This document shows positions 56,125 through 64,000 of a stretch of DNA of 64,000 bases, one piece after another. Source of the DNA: Warburgia ugandensis (taxonomy: Eukaryota > Streptophyta > Magnoliopsida > Canellales > Canellaceae). A model generated the notes under the pieces. It was not told the origin of the DNA and made no database searches. It saw only the letters and a program-made list of their open reading frames with translations. Numbering within the stretch: position 1 is the first letter of the stretch; each line of letters begins with the position of its first letter. A program made the translations under genes and the position numbers. The DNA is taken from contig CP141128.1 in the NCBI GenBank assembly GCA_035236585.1, positions 50,953,257 to 51,017,256 on the forward strand. Direction: 5' to 3'.

Positions 56125-59100
56125 CCAAGTTTTATCCTTTCACAGCCAGTCCAGCATGTCCAAGGGTCATAGACAATAGAGAAAATCAAGAAGAAGTAGT
56201 AGAGATGACCTACTTCTATTTGAGGATTACAATATTAATGCTCAAGGCATTTCACCATAAACCAATAGGTGAAAAAGGAGATGGGTCTAGCAAATAATTA
56301 GATATTGGATGGCTTAAATCTTATCAATAAGGATTGTTGTGCAGTGGTGCAAAGGTAAAAACTCATATAAGGATCATATTATGATGAGAATGATGAATGA
56401 AGATGTTAGTGAACTTGTTAGTAGATAGTTCTAACCTGTAATAGATCAATCTCACCAAAGATGAGAACATCGAAGAACCTAGATAGCTACCTTACCATCA
56501 TAAAGAATATCAGAATATGCGTACACTATCACAAGGATATGATATAAGTATGATAGGGGATGTAAAAGTCAGACTTTGAGAAGATTTTGATGATAATCTA
56601 ATAGGGATGAGCATACAAGATGATACTAGGAGATAACTGTGACTCATACTAGATCACAAGGGTATGGATTCTGAAGGTCTTAGCTCAATTTTGGATACCT
56701 TAATTGGAGTCTTATGAAGAGTAAAGTAATATCGAATAATAATTACTTGAGTGTTATGGAGCAAATTAGACGATGTATACAAGTGACATATTATGTGATT
56801 AAGAGAAACATAACACGAATATGATAGGGAAATGAATTCGACCGAGTTATCAAAAGATTTTGATGATAATACTAAGGATGATAATAGATTGATCCTAACA
56901 TGAACTTGTAAGAAAAGTATAGCATGATCAAAACGTCTATGCCATTATTAAGACATTGTATGAATTTTATTGAGGCTATAGGCAATTGAGGATTTCAATG
57001 ATCTTAAGACAGTTTAGAATTTCTTAGAAGCATTCAGTTTATCATATATGTTAAGTAAAGGAGTAGAGGTAGTATCGATTATATGCAACAAAGCACATGA
57101 AGACATTGATTTAGGAAGACAAAAGTGAGGATTTTGAAGAAAAGAAAGAAAGTGATAGAGATGTAACTACCAGTATTCAATGAATATTGAATATTCAAAA
57201 GAAAAAGGTCATGACTTTATTGAGGAAAGACTAGATCCATAGAAATCTTTCATCTTGAATCATCTGGGAAGATAAACCAATCAACTTCGAAGAAATAATA
57301 CTAGTGGAGTTGGTGATTTTATTGTAAAAAGAGCATAATAGAGATAAAGCATATGGGGCTCAAGACTTTGAGTAGAGCATCGAATTTCAAGAGATTATGC
57401 GACAAGAAATTTTCAAAGAGGAATGGTGACCAACTAGAAATTAAAATTCTACAAATGGTTTGATATCAATTATTACAGATCCATTAGCTTATGGGGAACA
57501 CCAATGGATATAGTCCATAAAAAGGAAAACTTGGTAACATCCCACCTTGCCAATAAAGTATGTTGAAAAAGGAATTAAGCCGGGACAGTGACTTGTCCAT
57601 TCAACAAATAGGGTACCATCAAGGATCAAATTGAGGTCTTACTATCATAGATTGGAAGACCAGAAATCTTAAGACCATTATTTAGTCATTACCTTTAGAG
57701 TACTGTTGACTAAATAAAGGTATCCCACCCTAATTAATCAAGTATGTTAGTATCTATGAGTTAGTAGTCGAAGTTATATACTCAGAGGGATATTATAAGT
57801 ATTTGGACATGAGTTTTACCTAAAAGAAGTTACTTGTTAGACTAAGTCATTTGAGGCTATGAGGTCAGTTGATTAGGCCACATCATGGAGGAGCTACGAG
57901 TACAATGAATACAGTAACAACTGAGATAGAAGCAAAAATAAGGAGCGATCTCCACCAGTGAGACAGAATTTTCCAAACCTGAATAGATACCAAGACAAAC
58001 CATAGAAATCACTGTGGGTCTGAAAGATGCTGCTGACTTGGATTGAAAAGAAAGGTAGATAAGTACCAATCACTTTAGAGACCCTTGAGTTTATGACAAA
58101 GATATATATGGAAAGAGACCAATAGGTAATCAAATAAAGTCTTTCTATGTGTCTACGAAAATGTTCCATGCTTACCTAGGTGTTTTTCAAATTTGATGAT
58201 TTAACAGTTTCAGCATAACTTGATGTAGTAGCTATTGAACGAGAACTGCTATTATAACTAAGTATGAGGAGGCACTTGAAGGATAAAATTTGAGGAATTG
58301 AGAAAATCACTACTTATGAGAATACCTCCTGACAATACAGACTGCATGATTGATGATAAAGCCTTGATAAAAGATTGCACAATATATTGACATAGGGGAT
58401 GGAAGGAGAAAAGGTGAGATGGCTAGCACACTATAAGGTGAAAATTTAATGTTATGTTGCCTTTAGACAAATAGTTAGTTGTTATGAGCATATACCAAGT
58501 ACGAAAAATCAATTGAAGGAATTTCCTAAGGACTAACCCTACTGGATTGAGTATAGAACTTTTGGACTCAAAGGTTATGAAGAAAACTATCAAGCAAAGA
58601 AAGGACAAAGAGGATGATGACAAAGGATTCAACCATGACCTAGTAAGGGTACTCGGTTATGAATAAGAGCGTTTTTGCTTTGCATAAATGGGAACATTAT
58701 TGGGAATCCTAATGACAAATTGATGTGAATAGTAAGATAAGGCCTCTGGACGAGAACATTTGATCCATAATGAAGAATTGACCATTAACGTTTGACATGA
58801 GAAAAGCGTTTAATGAATTCAATAGTTATGAAACTGGATATGGAGTTAGGACATTTTACTTTCAGTATATGGTAAGGTCCTAGATGGAAGAAGTTACTAA
58901 TTGGCTTTCATGAGTTTATTTTGAATGTAATTTTGGTCGAGGAATCAAGTCACATATGGAAAATGATAAACAGTTGAAATTCGAAGTTAATTAAGAGTTT
59001 GGCTGCAGAGCACATGATACCATGTCAATTAATTGAAGTATCTTGGGGACAAATATAAAAGATAAGAAGCAAAGATAGACACAATAAAAAGAAGGAAATT

Positions 59101-59586
59101 TTTTTGGACTCTTACTAATGACATATAACCAACCATTAGAAGGAGATGTGGATGATGAGGAGATCACTAGATGAAAGACAAGAAGAAAAAGGGATTATCC
59201 TATGATATTCAAAATGAAATAGGAGAAATAAGATCATATGATCTCAAAGAAGTATGGAGTAATATATACATGAATAAAGAAGCATGATCCTACGAGGAGA
59301 CTATCTTATATATGATGAGAAAGGTATAGGCATCTAAGGATTTCGAGATAGATGAATTACAGCTAGAAACCAGTATTGTTAAACTGGCACGTATGGGAAT
59401 ATGCATCAGAGTACGCAGCGAAAGCGACCCTTAAAGGTAAGGCCTTGTAGAAGGTACAATAAAAATGATAAATTGAGTTTGAGCCTAGATTTGATTCCTA
59501 GGGGGGAATGCATTCACCAAGAAGTTATCTAAGAGATAAAATACCATGAAGATGATAATTTGTGGAATTTCGAGGACAAAATTCAT
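56125..59586 (+). other. non-coding interior of the LARD-like element
   Basis: Purine-rich sequence (AAGATGATAATG- and GAAGATTTTGATGATAAT-type words) with many stops in all frames. A few readings hint at gypsy pol (GLKGYEENYQAKKGQ near 58560-58605), but none holds for more than a few residues. Near its end GAATTTCGAGGACAAAATTCA (59557-59585) is the gypsy-style sequence that precedes the polypurine tract. Confidence 0.6.
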
Positions 59587-59598
59587 TTAAGGGGGTAA
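59587..59598 (+). other. polypurine tract
   Basis: TTTAAGGGGGTAAT just before the 3' LTR start TGTAATACC at 59602; the plus-strand primer. Its form is that of plant gypsy elements. Confidence 0.9.
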
Positions 59599-59601
59599 TA
59601 A

Positions 59602-61721
59602 TGTAATACCCGAGTAATTTACGCTATTTTTAACAAAAATTGGACATTCTATGGGAAATGAATTGTGTTGAATGTTTCACTATATTTAAAATAGTAAACG
59701 AAGGAATTTGTGAGGAAACTTGGTACCATTAGATTCTACTCAAAAAATGGAATCCAACGCCTCAAAGAACGCAGAAAACGGAGTTCGTATGAAGAAGTTA
59801 CGGCCGTTTAAAGATCAGGGGTAGTTTTGTAATTTAAACAAAAAAGGAAAAAGAATGAAAAACACAGGGGGTTGTTTCGATAACGGCACCCCTTGTTGTC
59901 TTCCTCCTCAGATTTCTCCAGAAACCCTCATCTCCTGATTTTTCTAGAGAAATCTGCCACCGCCAAGGGTGGCACCGCCATTGGCAGCACCGCCATAGCA
60001 GGGCTATAAAAAGCCCCGTCTCCCTCCTCTCCAAAACACAATTTTTCCTGCTATTTTGAGACTGGGGTTTCCGGCAAAAATTGGAAACCCATCTCTAGCA
60101 TTCCCCTGCACATTCCGGCCAGGCCCGAGATAGGCCGGCCATTCCCATCTCCCCACCTCCCCTCTTGTTCCTTTGGCCTCATCGGACGTGGGGTTTTTCC
60201 CCCTTCTTCATGGGTTCCGGCGAGCATAAGGTTTTTCAGATGGGAAGAGGGAGCCACACCACCCGAAGGAGGGCGTCCCTGGCTACCCAGGTAAGCCCCT
60301 CTTTCCCTGTCTCTCCATTTTGCTTCCCCTAGGCTAGATCCATGCTGGATCTGGTCCATTCCCAGCCGGTTTGTCCAGCGGGAGAAGATGAAGACTGGTT
60401 CCAGCCGGCCTTAAATGAACCAGGCATCCTAAGGACATCATACTCCATGTGCACTTGGGATAGGGTCCCTGGGACGAGTTCCAAGCATACGGCAGTGCGT
60501 ACACTGTCCCTGATGCTGCCTTCGGGTGCGCGCGTGACGTGGGGCACGGGTCCTGGCTCGACTAGGATGCACGGGGTGCCCTGGGAGCTGAGACGTGCCA
60601 TGCTACACCAAAGGTGCATCCGTGTGATGCCATCCAGGACGCGCGTCATAGCGCGTCGCTTGAGCATGCATATGCGCGTGCAAAACGCAGTCCCTGGCAT
60701 GGCCTTTGGGCACGCATGCACTTGAGACGGTCGCGGTTCAACCAGGATGCATGGGTGTACTAGGAACTGGGACACGCGAATCTAAATAGACTTTAAAGTT
60801 AGGATCAGAGAACAAATTACAAAGTTTAGCTATTGAATAGTAGATCCATATCATAGGATCTAGCCTGACAGTGAATTAGGTAAGGACCATGGACCCTAAA
60901 AGGCAGATCTAGTGATCTAATGTCTAAATAGATTGAAATTGATAAGGACTCCTTGTATCCATTCACACCCAGGAGTTTATAAATGAGACCCAGGGACGGG
61001 TTGAGTGATGAAGGACATGACTCCAGGAGACCTCGAGGTAGGTGCTCTATCGCTACTAGACTTTTTAAAAGAGCTATGATCGTTTTGAGAATGCATGTTT
61101 TAAGTATAAGTATATGACTTGTTTAGCATATAAATGAATTCAGCATGCATATGATAAATACATTATGCATAGACATGTTTTGCAAACAATTGCATATATT
61201 TCATGATTTGTGAGCATTGAGTTCTTGAAAAATTGCATGTCCTTGAGGGTTACCAAAAGACGTTGGAGTGCCCAAAAGACACTGGGTAGGCAGTTGTGAG
61301 GGACCAAAAGAGGACAGGTTTTGAAAAAGAGGTTTTTGCTTGTTTGATCGTATATGATTTGGGCTAGTAAGCTCGTGGGCGATATGCCGAGAGGTCTGGG
61401 TTGGCCTCCAGCCTCTACCTCTATTAGGTGTGGGTACCATGCCCAAAAAGGGCATGTCCCTGCTTCGATTGCATGTGGTATAGGGGGCTACCACTGGTGT
61501 CACGGCACTAGGTCGAAGTGTCATATGTCCCATGGAGGCATATGACCCTGTGTCCCTAGGTACCCGAGGACCACACGGCGGCGAGGTCGTGGGCATAGTT
61601 GGACCCTATGGTTTGAGGATTTACTTGCATTGCATATGGCATGACATGAGGTTGGTCGACCGTACCATTTATCCATGAGTTGGATTCAGTTGAGCATCTT
61701 ATGCATATCATTATGTTTATG

Positions 61722-61752
<31 letters not shown>

Positions 61753-62327
61753 ACTTTCGACTTGGGTTATGCGATTCTTTAAGTCGTCAGTATTCCGATT
61801 TGACAATGGTTTTTAATATCGATATTAAACATGATTGTTCGAATATGCACATGTTTTAAAGAGCATATAATTTTAAACACAGCATGCATTGTAAAACTAG
61901 TAGTGATAGACTCCTACTGAGTATAGTATATACTCACCCTATCCTTAACATTTCTCAGGATAGTTCCATCCACGAGTAGAGGACACCTATGTTAGTGTTA
62001 CGAGTAAGAAAAATCAAAAGGAGACAATTATACTTGTAAGTAAACACTCTACCCTTTGGACATGTATTTGTATTTATTTACAGTTGGGCTGTGTGCTGTG
62101 ACTGGATAGACCTGGGGAAAAACATTTATAATTTCTGAAGTTTTTCAAAAACTACTTTGATTGTTGTGATAGCAAATGACACTCGGGGTTTTCAAAATGA
62201 GTTTAAAACTAAAAAATTTCCACTGCATTGCATGGTTTTTATAAAATGGTTTTCAAATAGGGATGCATCCTACCTTAGGAATTAGATATTTCATTTAAAA
62301 ATGTATGGGAAAACCGGGGTTGTCACA
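59602..62327 (+). repeat. 3' LTR of the LARD-like element
   Basis: TGTAATACCCGAG to CGGGGTTGTCACA. TATA box GGGCTATAAAAAGCCC near 60000-60015. Contains the GC-rich leader (GCGTACACTGTCCC), the ATGCCCAAAAAGGGCAT palindrome near 61439-61455 and a (TA)n run at 61722-61748. By eye about 95% alike to the 5' LTR, so the insertion is not recent but is younger than the CACTA it sits in. Confidence 0.92.
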
Positions 62328-62344
62328 TATACACAAGTGGTACT

Positions 62345-62568
62345 GTATCAAGAAAGATGTAGATGCATGTGGTAGTGGATGTTGGTTTTTCATGTTTATA
62401 GAGATAGATGTATCAGGTGTATATGATGTTTGTTATTCAATGTATGCAGGTGGTATTGTATCAAGAAAGATGTGGATGCATATTGTATTGGAACAGGTTT
62501 TGCATGTTTATAAGATTGTTTAAAGTATCAGATGTACATAGGATGTTTGTTATTCAAATGTATACAGG
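62345..62568. repeat. CACTA tandem repeat, units 2 and 3
   Basis: Units 62345-62457 and 62458-62568, each with GTATCAAGAAAGATGT, TTCATGTTTATA- or TGCATGTTTATA-type, ATCAG.TGTA and GATGTTTGTTATTCAA. Unit 2 is directly continuous with the right flank of the LARD-like insertion. Confidence 0.88.
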
Positions 62569-62619
62569 TTATAATGCTAGGATAGGTAATTGAATTTATT
62601 TATTTATTTTTTATTTTTT

Positions 62620-62807
62620 AAAGTTGTTTAGGTATAATTGACTTCAAAAGTTTTCAAGTTTTGAAGTCACTTAGACCTAAATGACTTCAAAGGTCCTTAA
62701 TTTTTAAATTTGTTTATCTAAATGACTTTAAAAATTGTCGACTTTCCTTGTAAGCTTAATAGAAGTCGATTATCCCTTTTAACAGACAAGCCCCCTATCT
62801 AGTAGTG
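62620..62807 (-). repeat. CACTA right terminus with subterminal repeats
   Basis: From the end inward on the minus strand: CACTACTAGATAGGGGGC, then several copies in both orientations of a motif like GAAGTCATTTAG (TGACTTCAAAAG 62639, TTTTGAAGTCACTTAG 62658, AATGACTTCAAAGG 62680, AATGACTTTAAAAA 62712, and GTCGACTTTCC and AGAAGTCGATTA further on). Such motif clusters bind the element's TNPA-type protein. A possible 3-bp TSD copy TGA follows at 62808-62810; its left partner is deleted. Confidence 0.82.
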
Positions 62808-62810
62808 TGA

Positions 62811-64000
62811 TTTTTCTATTTTCTTCTTAGTCAAGTCATTCTTGAGCATCTGGTGAAGGGCATGCCCCCTTAAAAGTGTTAATTAGACAAAATATCCTTA
62901 AAGGGTGGATAAGTGGTGCCTCTGTACAACCATAGACCTAATTAATTAATAAGGTTGATAATCAAACCAAGAACCTCATAAGCTTAGTTTGGCATTTTTG
63001 CATAGGCAAAAACATGAGCAATGACCTTAAAACTTACCTTATCTTTAGTGGAGCATTCGTGCCACTAATAAGTGTGTGTCACGTGGAGCCCAAAATCTGC
63101 ATCCCATATACTACTATTAGCAATAATATCAATGATGGATCTCCATGTGATTTGTGGTAGCTTTTTAAAATGTGTTCTTTGTATTTGTTGTTTATCTACC
63201 CCTATTTATTTCATTGTTTGTAATATTTTCCTTTATCATAAGAGAGCTCTTACTAGTTGTAATCCAAACTTTGAGAAAGCATAGTGTCAAAATAAAATGC
63301 TTTCAATGCATCCATTCAAATGCTTTCTATTCATTATCCTTTGAATTTTGACTTCTTAGAAGCTAGATTCGATACTTTAAAAATTCTTTGAAAGTAAAAA
63401 GTGTTTCATTATATTTATTTGTATAGGCTATAAACACTAAAAAGGAAGTTACCTATAAACTAATTTGAGACCACAAATTAGTATCATAAGTGAAGTTATT
63501 GCTCAAAATGATGTGAAGTAAACCTTTTGACTAATTGAAAGTAAATTTTTTCCATAAGATAACAGAGTTAGTTAAGGGACTATGAGCATAATTGGAAAAA
63601 ATGGTGCACCAATTTGACTAAGAAAGGAAGTTTATTGAAGTTTAGTTGCTTAATAGGTAAATTATTCATAAATGAGCATTCATGGTCTCTTAAACTTTAT
63701 ATTGGCTTCATTTATATCACCATTGGTTTATTATATGTAAAGAATCAAAATCATTATTCCTTTCTTTATTGACATTATGTTTCCTTGTGTGTAATTATAG
63801 TAAGGAGGTTACCATTTTGACAAATACCAAATTCAGCAGGTTGACTCAGAAGTGATCTTTCATCCTTCTATTCTACTAGTTCTTATACCAACTAGTATAT
63901 GTAAATATGTAGTTGTTATTTACTGTTATATTCAATGAAAATTTCATTAGGATAGAAGCTTGTTGGCTTGAAACAATGTTTGTTTTCTTCATTTTGTTAT
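62811..64000. other. AT-rich sequence beyond the CACTA end, no gene
   Basis: No element or protein family is recognised on either strand. The plus frame 63072-63284 is 70 codons of hydrophobic, low-information sequence without family signal. Confidence 0.6.

Larger units (their letters stand above)
53348..62327 (+). mobile_element. 9-kb LARD-like LTR element without genes
   Basis: Flanked by TATAC at 53343-53347 and 62328-62332. LTRs 53348-56110 (2763 bp) and 59602-62327 (2726 bp), primer site 56113-56124, polypurine tract 59587-59598. The internal 3.5 kb has no frame above 91 codons and no confident gag or pol match. Long LTRs, short non-coding interior and gypsy-type termini fit a large retrotransposon derivative, which must borrow proteins from an autonomous partner. 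It could instead be an autonomous element whose genes have decayed. Confidence 0.85.

Overview
The window is nuclear DNA from a flowering plant. Almost all of it is transposable-element debris: copia and Ty3/gypsy retrotransposons, an integrated caulimovirid (pararetrovirus), a CACTA DNA transposon, an RTE-type LINE and five Au-type SINE copies. No intact host gene, rRNA, tRNA or CRISPR array was found. Plant-specific families (Au SINE, caulimovirid, CACTA with DUF4216 and an Ulp1-like domain, plant RTE), the AT-rich spacers and the lack of operon-like structure support this. The species cannot be fixed from the sequence. Everything here was read by eye, so alignment lengths and domain edges are approximate.

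1-7.1 kb: a SIRE-like copia remnant (LTR end, damaged primer site, gag), a duplicate LTR end, then a second copia pol remnant with a polypurine tract and its 3' LTR. That LTR carries a SINE and faces an inverted partial copy of itself. 7.1-18.9 kb: minus-strand gypsy elements. One (gypsy B, about 17-11.1 kb continuing at 8.3-7.8 kb) appears split by a second truncated gypsy (gypsy A, 11.1-8.35 kb). B also carries a 1.1-kb MITE-like element inside its RT, a triplicated gag segment and a SINE.

19.1-28.8 kb: two head-to-head copies of one caulimovirid. A partial plus-strand copy (capsid C-terminus to RT) lies beside a nearly complete minus-strand copy. Read 5'-3' on the minus strand, that copy has a small ORF, a movement protein, a capsid protein with a CCHC knuckle, a Cys/His module resembling the plant DC1 zinc finger, protease, RT, RNase H and a terminal protein of unknown function, with a TATA box behind it. 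Both copies carry stops and frameshifts and are not functional as they stand.

28.8-33.7 kb: low-repeat DNA with two possible host exons, a 30-bp-stem foldback and some tandem repeats. 33.7-35.4 kb: a truncated gypsy-type LTR. 35.4-62.8 kb: the best-resolved structure, a 5'-truncated CACTA transposon (DUF4216 ORF, TNPA/Transposase_24-like exons, Ulp1-like protease exons, subterminal repeats, CACTA terminus at 62807) used as a landing pad. Into it went a solo LTR inside an exon (41293-43862, 5-bp TSD), an RTE LINE inside an intron (44632-51337, 16-bp TSD) that itself received a solo LTR (44651-47899), and a 9-kb long-LTR element with no coding capacity (53348-62327, 5-bp TSD), which resembles a LARD. 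Removing each insert at its target-site duplication rejoins recognisable host-element sequence, which gives a relative insertion order. 62.8-64 kb: AT-rich sequence in which nothing is recognised.
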